Source: an uncultured Paracoccaceae bacterium (GTDB lineage Bacteria; Pseudomonadota; Alphaproteobacteria; Rhodobacterales; Rhodobacteraceae). From it: a stretch of DNA of 64,000 nucleotides. How positions within the stretch are numbered: the first letter of the stretch is position 1; each line of letters opens with the position of its first letter. This document shows positions 42,972 to 52,450 of the stretch, in pieces. The notes below the pieces were generated by a model. It had not been told where the DNA came from. It was given only the letters and a program-made list of their open reading frames with translations, and made no database searches. The translations under genes were made by a program, and so were the position numbers. The stretch lies in assembly GCA_947498415.1 (NCBI GenBank), contig CANMKB010000006.1, forward strand, positions 1-64,000, given 5' to 3'.

Positions 42972-43487
42972 ATGGATCGCACAAACGCCACCTTAACGGC
43001 CTTGCGCCGTATATTACGTGTCACTGAACTGCACGGCAAAGATGTTGCCCGGTCGGTGGGGTTAACCTCTGTACAGCTGCGCCTCCTTAAATTGGCCCAT
43101 GAAACAAAGGACGCAACGGCAAAATCGCTTGCTGTGAAATTGGGCGTTTCGCAGGCCACCGTAACCGCGCTGCTTGATAAACTCGCGGCACGTTGCATGA
43201 TTGAACGCCATATTTCTTGTGTGGATCGCCGGCAAAAAATCATCTGCTTGACCGACTTTGGCATAGCTGCCCTAAACGATGCGCCAGACCCGATGCAGCG
43301 CAATTTTGCCCATCGGTTTGGGGCGCTTGAAGAGTGGGAGCAATCCATGTTGCTTGCGGCGGTTGAACGGATCGCCTCTTTGTTAGATGCGGAATCCTTA
43401 CGAGTTGCGCCCTTTCTCACGGTGGGTGAAATCGCAGGGGAATGTCAGCCGATCACACCGGATTGCGATGAAAGCCAAGATCAGTAG
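42972..43487 (+). CDS. MarR-family regulator beside proXWV
   Basis: A 171-residue MarR-type protein: VGLTSVQLRLLKLAHETKDATAKSLAVKLGVSQATVTALLDKLAARCMIERHISCVDRRQKIICLT, with the wing DRRQKIICLT. The ATG at 42972 (MDRTNATLTALRRIL) gives a normal family N-terminus; a start 11 codons earlier is possible, and neither has a good ribosome site. Divergent from proX by 193 bp. MarR proteins of the EctR/CosR type control compatible-solute genes, so regulation of proXWV is a reasonable inference. Its last seven bases overlap the end of tamB tail to tail. Confidence 0.83.
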   Translation: MDRTNATLTALRRILRVTELHGKDVARSVGLTSVQLRLLKLAHETKDATAKSLAVKLGVSQATVTALLDKLAARCMIERHISCVDRRQKIICLTDFGIAALNDAPDPMQRNFAHRFGALEEWEQSMLLAAVERIASLLDAESLRVAPFLTVGEIAGECQPITPDCDESQDQ

Positions 43488-46400
43488 TCGCGTTCAAAGA
43501 GCAACCCAATTCCCGAATTCCCGTCAGACCCAACAGACCCACGGCCCGTCAGCGACGGTGTGATGGACAGGTTGAGATTGATTTCGCTGTTTCCTGCAGA
43601 ATCTACCGTAACGTCTGAATAGATGTTGTCAGTGATGTATTTCCCTAAGCGCACGCCAGTTTCGCCTGTCTCTGAGGTGGAGACGTCCAGATCATCCAAC
43701 CCAAAGTTTTTGCGCAGGCGCTCGACCACACCATCACCCCCCGCACCCGCCAGCGTGCGAATGGCTGACGCAATTTGGATGGCCTGAAGTGGCGAAATTT
43801 GGGTCAGGTTGCGGCCGAACAGAAGGCGAGACAAGATTTCATCTTCGGGCAGTTCAGGCACTGACTGGATTGCGATTTCAAGTTCTGACACAAGCCCTTC
43901 GATCACAAACTGAATGGCGGCGTCCGTTGTTTGTGTCTCAGCGACCAAACGCAAGAACGGGTCGAAATTGCCCTGCAACTGGGCTGTGGCTTCGGTGAGA
44001 TCGAGTCGCTTGCCCAGAATGTCGAGCCGTCCGCGCACTAGGTCAAATTGCCCTTCGGGTACGACATCGGCAGTGGTGCCGCGCAGTCTAAGTGCACCAC
44101 CCAGTTCGGCATCCAATCCGCGGCCTCGAATAAAGATACGAGAGGGCGCATCAATGCGAATGTCCAACGGATAAGCGGCGCCTTGGCCGCCACTAGATTT
44201 TTGGACAAAACCCGCTTTTCGGCGGGTTTGACGCACCTTACTTGGCTCATTCCTATGCGTGATGTTTGGCAGCGCAGTCACAGCGCTGTTGATTGTATCT
44301 GGAATGCGAATTTCGACAGTTCCAAGGGCCAGTTGCCCTTCGATCTGTGCGCCGCCCTGTAGGGGGCCATTCACATTGACCACACCATTCACGTTGGTTT
44401 CATAAATCCCCGGTTCTTCGATCGCCACGGCGTTTAACTGTGTTGCGAGTTGCGCCCGGAAGGGCGGGGTGAGGCCAATGCGCCCTGACGTTTCAAAGTT
44501 TCCGCCGCTTGCGACATTGGCGTTTACGTCAATCTGGATTGCTCCAGACGACATGCGGCCTGTGGCGCGGATGCCTTCAAGTGACACACCAGAACTGGCC
44601 AATGCCATACGTGCATCATTAGTTTGCAGTGTCCCGGAAACTGAATTCAACGCCAATGGGCCGTTCAGGCTAAGGTCAAACCCAAGCTGACCAAAGGCGA
44701 GGTTGGGTTGGATAAACCGATTGGCCAAAGCCAGCGGTGCTGAGCCATCAATGTTGAGGCGAGCCGTTGCAAAGTCTTGGGCCATCTGCCCTGTCAGATT
44801 TGCTTGCGTGCCGCCGGGCCCCGCAAGGCGGCTGTCGATTTGCCACGGGCCGTTTTCAGAAGCCACAACTCCGTCTGATTCAAGTGGGCCGCTTAGATCT
44901 GCAGTAAGAATGCCGATGTCATCCAGATCAAACCGATAGCGTAGGCGGCTTTTGCTGGCGCTATATGAGCCAGTTACATCTGCCGAAGCGCGAGGCGTTT
45001 TAACCGAAAGGTTGTCAACGACAATCAGGCCTTTGCGCTCGCTGCGCAGGGTTGCCTCTAGCAGGCTGCGGCCGCGCAAGATCGCGTCGGCATCTGCGCT
45101 GCCGGTCACCAAGTTTTGCAACGTGGCGCTTACTGTTCCGTCAAAGGTGCCGGTCGCCAAGTCTACATCCCCAGCTGCGGTCATATCGACCCCGCCAGAA
45201 AGGTTACGTCTTGCGAAGCCGCGGTAGGGTGACAGATCATTGGCTTGTAGCTGAGCCTCACCTTTAAGCGCTCCTATGACGCCATCTGTAACGTTTGCCG
45301 CGCCATTCAAGGTCGCCGTCAGATCACCCGGGCCTTTTGCGTTTGTGGTTAACTCAAACACGTCTCCACTTTGAGTGAACTGACCGCTGATCGCAGCTGG
45401 GCCGCTCATGTCTGGGTCCAATGAGGCTGTATCGCGGACGCGCAGATCAAACACGCCGGAACTTGTTTCGCGGGTGAGATTTGCCTTAGCCTCCACCTCG
45501 GCCAAGGCCGTATTGATGGAAAAACGCCGCAGCACGGTGCCCGCGTCATCGCGTACTGCAGAAAGCCCAATCACGCCTGTTCCGGCGATCAATGGGTCGA
45601 GCTGCGGAATGCCAATCGTCAGTGCCTGAGTTTCGCCAGACAGGTTCAGATTAAAGCCACCATCCAGCACAGATACATGGCCTGTAAGGTCGATCTGTGC
45701 GGTGCCTGAAATGGCTTGTTGGCTGACTTCTGCAAAGCGGGCCAATTGCATCGCTTTCAGTTGCAAAGCACCGGTCACGGTTAGGTCTGAACTGGCGACA
45801 GCCCCGCTGATTTGGGCGTCACCCGTTAGCCCATAGTCTGCGCCAGCAAGATCAATGTCGCGCAAGATGATGGGGTCACCCTCGACATAGTCAAAGCCAA
45901 ATTGCCCTGAAAAAGACGAGCCCGCGGCCTTTGAGAGTGCGGGATCAGGGTGTTCAAACCCGACAACCTTTGCCGAAAGCAACCCGCCGATCTTCCCAGC
46001 TGCATCGCCATTGCCCGGCACCAATTGCCCGGCCCCCCGCAACGCAAGGGCATCCATAAGCACGCCGGCGCGATCCAGCTGTGTGAGGTCTAAGTCCAAC
46101 GCCCAACCATCGCTGGCGCTCACATCGTAGCGCAGTTGAAAATCAGCATTCTTAAGCTTGGTTTCGGGGCCGGGCAGAGCCAGCAACAGCGGGGCGTCCC
46201 CCACACCAGAAATAGAGCCCGATACATCCATGAATGTGGGCCACCCATCAGGGCCGGTGGTCAATGCGCCCATCAATCGCATGGATTTTGTGGTCAGCGA
46301 AAGTTGATCCAGCATCAGGCCACCCTCTTGAGGGCGTCGCCCCCCTGCCACCATACGCACATCTGGCCCCAAAAAGGCGTGGTAGTTTGGTTGCACGAGC

Positions 46401-47263
46401 GGTCGAATATCCCCGCCAAGGTTCATAGAAAACCTTTGCGTGTTGCCCTCATCTGTCGTGAGGCTGATTTTGCCAGCAAGCCGATCTTGGCCATCGGTCG
46501 CAAGCCCAATGTCAGCGGAAAAGTCTTCGATAGGTCCGTCGCCCGAGACTGTCAGCGTAACAGACGGGCGCCCGGGCAAGCCCATTAGGGTGGCCACGAT
46601 CCCATCAGGTGCTTCTTGCAAATCTAACGCCAGCCGAAGGTTGCGACTGCTGTTGGAAAAGGCGCTGGAAATTGCGAATTCGCCCAATATCGACCCGATG
46701 CGTTGCACTGAAAGGTCAGCTAGGCCTTCTCCTTCTGCAAGGTTCGCACTGCCCTTAACGCTTAGATCAACCTCTTGGCCCAAAACGGGAGTGCCAAGTT
46801 TTACGTTACCGATTTCGATTTGATCCACACGGATTGACACTGGTAAATCAGGCAGGGAAAACGGGCTTGTTTCGGGCGAGGGGAGCTGCGGCAATGTTAT
46901 GCTAAAGGCTCCGCTTGCCTCTTCTGATGTTGTCGAAGACGGTAGACGACTTACGGTCAAAGCGGCCGCCGAGAGTTCTGCAATTTCTAGGCGTCCACGC
47001 AGCAATGCACCACGGTTCCAGTTCAAGACTGCGTCTTCTAGCGTTAGCCAAATTCCATCAGCATCTGCAATGGTCAGCTTGTCGATCGAGGCTTGGCTGC
47101 TGAGCGCACCTTTGAAACCAATGACGCGCACATCTCTACCAGCCCCTGACAGGTTGTCCTCGAGAAAGGCTTGGATATATCCGCGATCTTTGGCTTCCGT
47201 TTGGGCAAAGGCTGGGGCGGTCAGCACAGCCAGACAAGCCAGTATTTTGGCCAAAAACCTCAA
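43481..47263 (-). CDS. tamB: TamB-type translocation and assembly protein
   Basis: A 1260-residue inner-membrane-anchored, periplasm-spanning protein. An N-terminal signal anchor (MRFLAKILACLAVLTAPAFA) is followed by long repeats of beta strands and a C-terminal DUF490/TamB domain ending in beta strands: SPLQAIQIASAIRTLAGAGGDGVVERLRKNFGLDDLDVS and GLLFERDY. TamB forms a groove carrying lipid or protein to the outer membrane with TamA. The start overlaps the tamA stop by four bases. Confidence 0.93.
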   Translation of the reverse strand: MRFLAKILACLAVLTAPAFAQTEAKDRGYIQAFLEDNLSGAGRDVRVIGFKGALSSQASIDKLTIADADGIWLTLEDAVLNWNRGALLRGRLEIAELSAAALTVSRLPSSTTSEEASGAFSITLPQLPSPETSPFSLPDLPVSIRVDQIEIGNVKLGTPVLGQEVDLSVKGSANLAEGEGLADLSVQRIGSILGEFAISSAFSNSSRNLRLALDLQEAPDGIVATLMGLPGRPSVTLTVSGDGPIEDFSADIGLATDGQDRLAGKISLTTDEGNTQRFSMNLGGDIRPLVQPNYHAFLGPDVRMVAGGRRPQEGGLMLDQLSLTTKSMRLMGALTTGPDGWPTFMDVSGSISGVGDAPLLLALPGPETKLKNADFQLRYDVSASDGWALDLDLTQLDRAGVLMDALALRGAGQLVPGNGDAAGKIGGLLSAKVVGFEHPDPALSKAAGSSFSGQFGFDYVEGDPIILRDIDLAGADYGLTGDAQISGAVASSDLTVTGALQLKAMQLARFAEVSQQAISGTAQIDLTGHVSVLDGGFNLNLSGETQALTIGIPQLDPLIAGTGVIGLSAVRDDAGTVLRRFSINTALAEVEAKANLTRETSSGVFDLRVRDTASLDPDMSGPAAISGQFTQSGDVFELTTNAKGPGDLTATLNGAANVTDGVIGALKGEAQLQANDLSPYRGFARRNLSGGVDMTAAGDVDLATGTFDGTVSATLQNLVTGSADADAILRGRSLLEATLRSERKGLIVVDNLSVKTPRASADVTGSYSASKSRLRYRFDLDDIGILTADLSGPLESDGVVASENGPWQIDSRLAGPGGTQANLTGQMAQDFATARLNIDGSAPLALANRFIQPNLAFGQLGFDLSLNGPLALNSVSGTLQTNDARMALASSGVSLEGIRATGRMSSGAIQIDVNANVASGGNFETSGRIGLTPPFRAQLATQLNAVAIEEPGIYETNVNGVVNVNGPLQGGAQIEGQLALGTVEIRIPDTINSAVTALPNITHRNEPSKVRQTRRKAGFVQKSSGGQGAAYPLDIRIDAPSRIFIRGRGLDAELGGALRLRGTTADVVPEGQFDLVRGRLDILGKRLDLTEATAQLQGNFDPFLRLVAETQTTDAAIQFVIEGLVSELEIAIQSVPELPEDEILSRLLFGRNLTQISPLQAIQIASAIRTLAGAGGDGVVERLRKNFGLDDLDVSTSETGETGVRLGKYITDNIYSDVTVDSAGNSEINLNLSITPSLTGRGSVGSDGNSGIGLLFERDY

Positions 47264-49062
47264 AACGCTTGTCCTATACCTATGTAAATTTGCACGCCGG
47301 CCGAAGTGTCGCTGCTCACAGGCGCGGCGACGTCAAAGCGGATGGGACCAATGCCCGTTTCATACCGCAAGCCTAATCCAGCCCCTGAATGCCACGCGCC
47401 TGATCCATCAAAAAAGCTTTCAGCGCCGATGTAACCCGCATCGGCAAAGGCAACTGCGCCGATCTTGTCCGTGATGTCTGTGCGCACTTCGGTCGATACC
47501 CCTATAAAGCTACGCCCGCCGATTTGAACGCCGCCTCCTAAATCAACATCAAGCGACTGATAGGGCTGGCCGCGTACGGTATCCCCCCCGCCAGAAGAAA
47601 ACAGAAAATCAGGATGCACGGCGGTGTTTCCAGCACCCGCAACTGAACCAAGCTGAAAGCGACCGGCCAGCACAACATTTTCATTGGCGCCGATCCCACG
47701 ATAGCCGCGAGCATCTAGATGTAGACGTGCACCAGAAGCAGTGCCATCCAGCCCAACAAATGGGGTCACGTCAGCCTCGATATAGTATCCGTTCACCGGA
47801 TTAAGCGGCACGTCACGTTGATCCCAGGTGGCCGATATCGGGAGGGTGAGTAAGGTGAACTGGCGCGTGCCAATGTTGTCTGTGGTTTCCGAAACCAAAA
47901 GCCCCAGTCCAGCCTCGACCTCTAAGCGGTCGCTGGCAAACCAGGTTGCACCCAAGTTCACCGTGGCAGTGTCAGAGGTAAACAGCGGCTCGTCCAGATG
48001 TTCCAGCTCGCCAAAGATAAAGCCTGTTGTGTCTGGTCCAAAGGATGCCGGAATCTCCAATCGGCCGCTGACTTTATAGTCTATGGCGTTGCCACCGGAA
48101 TTGATCTGATTGACCTCTGCGTCAAAGCGCAAGCGTTCTGCACCGCCAAAGATGTTCCGATGCATCCAGAACCCAGAGATGTTCAGCCCTTCGAGCGAAG
48201 ACACCTCGGCCCCAAATCCAAACCGGCGAGGCGCTTGGTCTGCGACTGACAATTCTATGTCTAATGTGTCATTGGCAGATAGTTGGTCGGCTTCTTTCAG
48301 CGCGACAGAGGAAAACGCCCCGGTGCGCCGCAACCGCTTTGCAACGGTTTCCAATGTGTTCGGTGAGAACACGTCACCGGTGGGAAGCCCTGCAATTTTA
48401 TTGATGCGATCTGATCGCACAGCGCTGGAGGTGGTTTGCTTTAGGGTTCCAAAGCGTAGCTTTGGGCCGGTGTTCAGTGTGACATCCGCAGAAAGGGTTT
48501 GTGCCCGGTGATCGGCGACAATTTTCTGTGCCGCGGGATTGGTCTTTGCATAACCTAAATCCCGCCAATCACTGACGGCCACATCAACGGCCTCGCGTAT
48601 CGCGCCAGCACGCGCAGGCTGACCGGTTGCAAAACTGGTGGGCAACTTCGTGGTGGGGGGCAGGGGGGCAAGGCGGGTTTGCCCAAATCGAAACTGCGGG
48701 CCCGGATCCACGCGAATGGAAATGGTGCCGATCCGGTCAGGTACATTCAAAAGCGGCAATGAGGCCGCTTCGGTTCCATCAATTTGGATTTGGATCACAC
48801 CACTGTAATGGCCCTGAGCATAAAGTGCCCCAAGCAATCGGCCGTAATCCGCCAGCGCTGCAGAAATAAGATCACGCGGCGCTGACATGCCGTCACGCTT
48901 TGCAGCCTGCACCAACGAAGCGGCGCTGAGCGCATCTTTTAGGTCTTGATCAGATCCGGTCACTTCAAAGGTAACACGCTCAAGCGACATGGATGGGGCG
49001 GCGGCACATGCAAACAAGAGTGCATATATAAAGTGCCGCAAGTGTCGGAAGAGGGATGTCAT
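47260..49062 (-). CDS. tamA: TamA-type Omp85 outer-membrane protein
   Basis: A 600-residue Omp85 protein. Signal peptide to about residue 26, then POTRA domains (residues ~30-270; for example FEVTGSDQDLKDALSAAS and RIRR-type repeat INKIAGLPTGDVFSPNTLETVAKRLRRTGAFSSVAL), then a 16-strand barrel with the VRGQPYQSL region and closing strand IYIGIGQAF with terminal Phe. Partner of TamB. First gene of the tamAB pair; 162 bp downstream of the DeoR gene in the same direction, so it probably has its own promoter. Confidence 0.93.
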   Translation of the reverse strand: MTSLFRHLRHFIYALLFACAAAPSMSLERVTFEVTGSDQDLKDALSAASLVQAAKRDGMSAPRDLISAALADYGRLLGALYAQGHYSGVIQIQIDGTEAASLPLLNVPDRIGTISIRVDPGPQFRFGQTRLAPLPPTTKLPTSFATGQPARAGAIREAVDVAVSDWRDLGYAKTNPAAQKIVADHRAQTLSADVTLNTGPKLRFGTLKQTTSSAVRSDRINKIAGLPTGDVFSPNTLETVAKRLRRTGAFSSVALKEADQLSANDTLDIELSVADQAPRRFGFGAEVSSLEGLNISGFWMHRNIFGGAERLRFDAEVNQINSGGNAIDYKVSGRLEIPASFGPDTTGFIFGELEHLDEPLFTSDTATVNLGATWFASDRLEVEAGLGLLVSETTDNIGTRQFTLLTLPISATWDQRDVPLNPVNGYYIEADVTPFVGLDGTASGARLHLDARGYRGIGANENVVLAGRFQLGSVAGAGNTAVHPDFLFSSGGGDTVRGQPYQSLDVDLGGGVQIGGRSFIGVSTEVRTDITDKIGAVAFADAGYIGAESFFDGSGAWHSGAGLGLRYETGIGPIRFDVAAPVSSDTSAGVQIYIGIGQAF

Positions 49063-49224
49063 CTTGGCGCAGGTGCCTTTTGAATTGAATGCCCCGCAAG
49101 ACTAACGCCTGCGCTCAGTAGGCACCAGACGATAGACTTCAACTTTTGTTTTACTCAGTCGCTTAGCTGCGCTGGATCGCGCGAAACAAACGGGCGTAGT
49201 CGAAAGGATTAACCCAGTGATGTT

Positions 49225-50040
49225 TTAATTCACGTTTCTTCGCAGCTTGGTTTCATCGGCCACTTCAACTTTCACATCAAAGTCGGCCCATTTTTCAAGC
49301 ACCGGCATGGGCAGCTGAGAATCTGTGAAGAGCGTGTCGATATCCTCGACAGACCCAATGCGACCGGGCGCAGTTCTCAAAATCTTTGAATTGTCGGCCA
49401 CCACAAATGTCGAACGGGAACGCGCGATGATGGCCTGAGTGGCGTGCACCTCTTGCAGATCAAAATCCAAAAGCTCACCATCTGCGTCAATTCCGGCGCA
49501 ACTGATGACCGCATAATCAAACTTAAAGAAATCCACGACCTGTGTGGTCAGGTTGCCCAGCAGGCCGCCATCCGCGCGGCGGAGCGAGCCGCCGGCAACC
49601 ACGATGTCAATGTTGGGGTTCGCGGACAGTACATTGGCAGTGTTCAAGCTATTGGTGACGACCATAAGGTCTTTATGGTTCATCAATTCACGCGCAACCG
49701 CTTCGGTTGTGGTGCCAATGTTGATAAACACATTGGCCTTATTTGGTATCGCCGCTGCGCAAGCCTTGGCGATTGCTTGCTTGCCCGCAGCGTTCAATTG
49801 CTGTCGCTGAACATAATCAATGTTGGTCAAGACATCTGCAATGACAGCGCCGCCATGAACACGTTCAAGATGGCCTGCGTCAGCAAGATCAGAAAGGTCT
49901 CTACGAATGGTGTGCACGGTGACGTCAAAATGACGAGACAAGCCTTCGACGCTGACACGCCCATCTTGCCGCGCGATTTCCAAAATCTGCGCCCGTCGCA
50001 TTCCGCTGGTTAGCCGATCGCCCTGATCCATTGCACTCAC
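49225..50040 (-). CDS. DeoR-family regulator of the glycogen operon
   Basis: A 271-residue regulator. The N-terminal helix-turn-helix is GRVSVEGLSRHFDVTVHTIRRDLSDLADAGHLERVHGGA, followed by the sugar-phosphate sensing domain typical of GlpR/DeoR: INIGTTTEAVAREL, VVTNSLNTANVL, VAGGSLRRADGGLLG, FVVADNSKI. The start could be GTG 50040, ATG 50031 or ATG 50001; none has a strong ribosome site. It is divergent from the fbp-fba-glg operon across a 265-bp region filled with GCTCG half sites, so it almost surely controls that operon and itself. The inducer is likely a hexose or triose phosphate. Confidence 0.9.
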   Translation of the reverse strand: MSAMDQGDRLTSGMRRAQILEIARQDGRVSVEGLSRHFDVTVHTIRRDLSDLADAGHLERVHGGAVIADVLTNIDYVQRQQLNAAGKQAIAKACAAAIPNKANVFINIGTTTEAVARELMNHKDLMVVTNSLNTANVLSANPNIDIVVAGGSLRRADGGLLGNLTTQVVDFFKFDYAVISCAGIDADGELLDFDLQEVHATQAIIARSRSTFVVADNSKILRTAPGRIGSVEDIDTLFTDSQLPMPVLEKWADFDVKVEVADETKLRRNVN

Positions 50041-50042
50041 TC

Positions 50043-50271
50043 TTTGCTCGTACTTGCTCGTTTCATGTCTAATTTAGCGCGAAATGAGCAAATCACTAGC
50101 GGCAATTTGGCATTCCACTTAAAATAATTTGCTCGGTTATGCTCGTATTGTTGACTTTGATGCGCGATAATGCTCTTTTGTGGTCAATTCGAGCAAAGCG
50201 GATTCTGAAAGCCTGCTCGCTGCGAACTAAAAACGAGAATAGAGCAAAGCCCTGAGGGGATCGCTCGTTTT
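50043..50271. promoter_or_regulatory. Array of about ten GCTC(G) half sites between deoR and fbp
   Basis: Within 230 bp the word TTGCTCGT or close variants occurs in both orientations. Plus-strand copies of GCTCG start at 50046, 50056, 50131, 50141, 50215 and 50263, with GCTCT at 50172. Inverted copies are TGAGCAA 50085-50091, CGAGCAA 50190-50196 and AGAGCAA near 50241. Two tandem pairs (50046/50056 and 50131/50141) are spaced exactly 10 bp, one helical turn. This resembles the tandem repeats bound by DeoR-family regulators, here in unusual number. Confidence 0.75.
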
Positions 50272-50305
50272 CGAAATGACGCGGAAACGCGATGGGAGGA
50301 TAGGC

Positions 50306-51316
50306 ATGAGTGACAACGCTCAAACCCTGCGCCAGTTTTTGCTGGCTGAACGAAAGCAAGGTCTGATCGCGCAGGATATGATGCTGCTGATCGAAGATAT
50401 TGCGACTTCTAGCCGGATCATCGCGCATCAAATTCGCAATGGCGCTTTTTTGAACATCCTTGGCGCCACTGAAACTTCGAACGTTCAAGGTGAAACGCAA
50501 AAGCAATTGGACGTCATCGCAAATGACATCTTTATTGAGCATTGCTCTAATTGCTCTCGAGTTGCTGCATTGGTGTCCGAAGAGATTGATGATGTGATTT
50601 GGCTGAAAGATCAGCCAAAGGCCGGTGACTACCTTGTGTACTTTGATCCATTGGATGGCTCTTCCAATCTGAACGTGAACCTATCAGTCGGGTCAATCTT
50701 TTCCATCATGGAACTCAAAGAAGACATCACAGACCTCACGAACGAGGCTGTCTTGTTTGAAGGCGCGAACCAGATTTGCGCAGGCTACAGCCTGTATGGC
50801 CCGTCCACCTCTATGATCCTGACAACAGGCAATGGGGTAAACGGTTTCACCCATAAAATTGGCACAGGTGAGTTTACGCTTACCTTCCCTGACATGCGTC
50901 TGCCTGAAGAGACAGATGAATTTGCGATCAACGCTTCTCGGTTCAGAAAGTGGGATCCTGCGATCGCACGTTATGTCGAAGAATGCCTGGACGGCAAAGA
51001 CGGCCCGCGCGGGAAATCGTTCAACATGCGCTGGACCGCATCAATGGTGGCCGAAGTGCACCGCATCCTGATGCGTGGCGGCATATTTCTGTACCCCAAA
51101 GATTCCGGCAATGCTGAAATGGGGGGCAAGCTGCGCTTGCTTTATGAGGCCAATCCTATGGGTTTCATCGCAGAGCAAGCGGGCGGCAAAGCGTCGACCG
51201 GAATGCAGCGCATTCTTGAGGTCGAGCCGACCTCTCATCACCAACGAGTATCGGTTATTCTGGGCAGTGCCTCAGAAGTGGACCGCATTGAAAGCTACTA
51301 CACAGAAAACGCCTGA
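50306..51316 (+). CDS. fbp: Fructose-1,6-bisphosphatase, class I
   Basis: A 336-residue phosphatase that turns fructose 1,6-bisphosphate into fructose 6-phosphate, committing carbon to gluconeogenesis. The class I metal site is seen in SEEIDD and FDPLDGSSNLNVNLSVGSIF; later DMRLPEETDEF and GGIFLYPKDS. This is not the class II GlpX form. The ATG at 50306 lies six bases behind GGGAGG. First gene of the long operon leading to glycogen enzymes. The stretch coding residues ~77-84 itself contains further GCTC words (50535-50556). Confidence 0.92.
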   Translation: MSDNAQTLRQFLLAERKQGLIAQDMMLLIEDIATSSRIIAHQIRNGAFLNILGATETSNVQGETQKQLDVIANDIFIEHCSNCSRVAALVSEEIDDVIWLKDQPKAGDYLVYFDPLDGSSNLNVNLSVGSIFSIMELKEDITDLTNEAVLFEGANQICAGYSLYGPSTSMILTTGNGVNGFTHKIGTGEFTLTFPDMRLPEETDEFAINASRFRKWDPAIARYVEECLDGKDGPRGKSFNMRWTASMVAEVHRILMRGGIFLYPKDSGNAEMGGKLRLLYEANPMGFIAEQAGGKASTGMQRILEVEPTSHHQRVSVILGSASEVDRIESYYTENA

Positions 51317-51351
51317 TACCGGCGACTATATAAAATAGGGAGGACATCCAA

Positions 51352-52416
51352 ATGGCTCTTATTTCATTGCGCCAGTTGTTGGATCACGCGGCAGAGAACG
51401 ACTATGGCGTGCCAGCGTTCAACGTTAACAACATGGAACAGATGCTTGCCATCATGAAGGCGGCTGACGCAACCAATAGCCCGGTTATCATGCAAGCCAG
51501 CCGTGGTGCGCGCCAGTTCGCAAATGACATCGTTTTGGGGCACTTGATCAAAGCGGCGATTGAAATGTATCCGCATTTGCCGATCTGTATGCACCAAGAC
51601 CACGGCAACTCTCCGCAGACTTGTTTGTCTGCTTTGATGAATGGCTTTTCGTCGGTCATGATGGATGGTTCGCTTGCGGCAGACGGCAAAACACCTTCGG
51701 ATTTTGAATATAATGTCGGTGTGACCTCAAAAGTCGCGGAAATGTCTCACCTTGTTGGGGCTTCTATCGAAGGCGAATTGGGCCATTTGGGGTCATTGGA
51801 AACCGGTAAAGGCGAGGCCGAAGACGGTCATGGCTTTGATGGCGAAATGACGATGGATATGTTGGTGACAGATGCCGACGAAGCTGCTGAATTTGTGCAA
51901 CGCACAAACGTGGATGCCTTGGCTGTTGCCATTGGGACATCACACGGCGCTTACAAGTTCACACGCAAGCCGGATGGAGACATTCTGGCGATGGATGCAT
52001 TGAAGAAAATCCACCAAAAGCTGCCCAATACTCACTTGGTGATGCACGGCTCTTCTTCTGTTCCGCAAGAACTTCAGGACATTGTAAATGAATACGGCGG
52101 AGAGATCGCGCCGACCTGGGGTGTGCCTGTAGAGGAAATCGAAATTGGCATCAAAAACGGTGTACGCAAAGTGAATGTCGATACAGACCTTCGCCTTGCT
52201 TTGACCGGCGCCATTCGCAAGCTTCTTTGGTCTAAGCCCGGTGAATTTGACCCACGCAAGTATCTGGCGCCAGGTATCGACGCCATGGCTGCGGTTTGTA
52301 AGGATCGTTTCGAAAGATTCGGCAGCGCGGGCAACGCAAATAAAATTTCGGCAATACCTCTATCAGACATGGCCAAGCGCTATGAATCGGGTAGCCTTGC
52401 TGCAGACGTAAATTGA
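51352..52416 (+). CDS. fba: Fructose-bisphosphate aldolase, class II
   Basis: A 354-residue zinc aldolase making fructose 1,6-bisphosphate from triose phosphates, the reaction just before Fbp. Zinc and active-site motifs: [33 protein letters not shown] and NVDTDLR. The form with [10 protein letters not shown] near residue 50 is of the CbbA/Calvin-type subgroup, but no Rubisco gene is in the window, so a gluconeogenic role is more likely. AGGGAGGA precedes the ATG, 35 bp after fbp. Confidence 0.95.
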   Translation: MALISLRQLLDHAAENDYGVPAFNVNNMEQMLAIMKAADATNSPVIMQASRGARQFANDIVLGHLIKAAIEMYPHLPICMHQDHGNSPQTCLSALMNGFSSVMMDGSLAADGKTPSDFEYNVGVTSKVAEMSHLVGASIEGELGHLGSLETGKGEAEDGHGFDGEMTMDMLVTDADEAAEFVQRTNVDALAVAIGTSHGAYKFTRKPDGDILAMDALKKIHQKLPNTHLVMHGSSSVPQELQDIVNEYGGEIAPTWGVPVEEIEIGIKNGVRKVNVDTDLRLALTGAIRKLLWSKPGEFDPRKYLAPGIDAMAAVCKDRFERFGSAGNANKISAIPLSDMAKRYESGSLAADVN

Positions 52417-52450
52417 ACTGCTTCGTCAGTTGAAAAAGGTGACTTCCCCA

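Noticed and set aside
50306..51316. Reading of the bisphosphatase as GlpX (class II)
   Set aside because: The motif FDPLDGSSN with SEEIDD is that of class I Fbp; GlpX motifs are not present.
50306..52416. Calvin-cycle operon
   Set aside because: Although Fba is of CbbA-like type, no Rubisco or phosphoribulokinase gene is present and the downstream genes are for glycogen.
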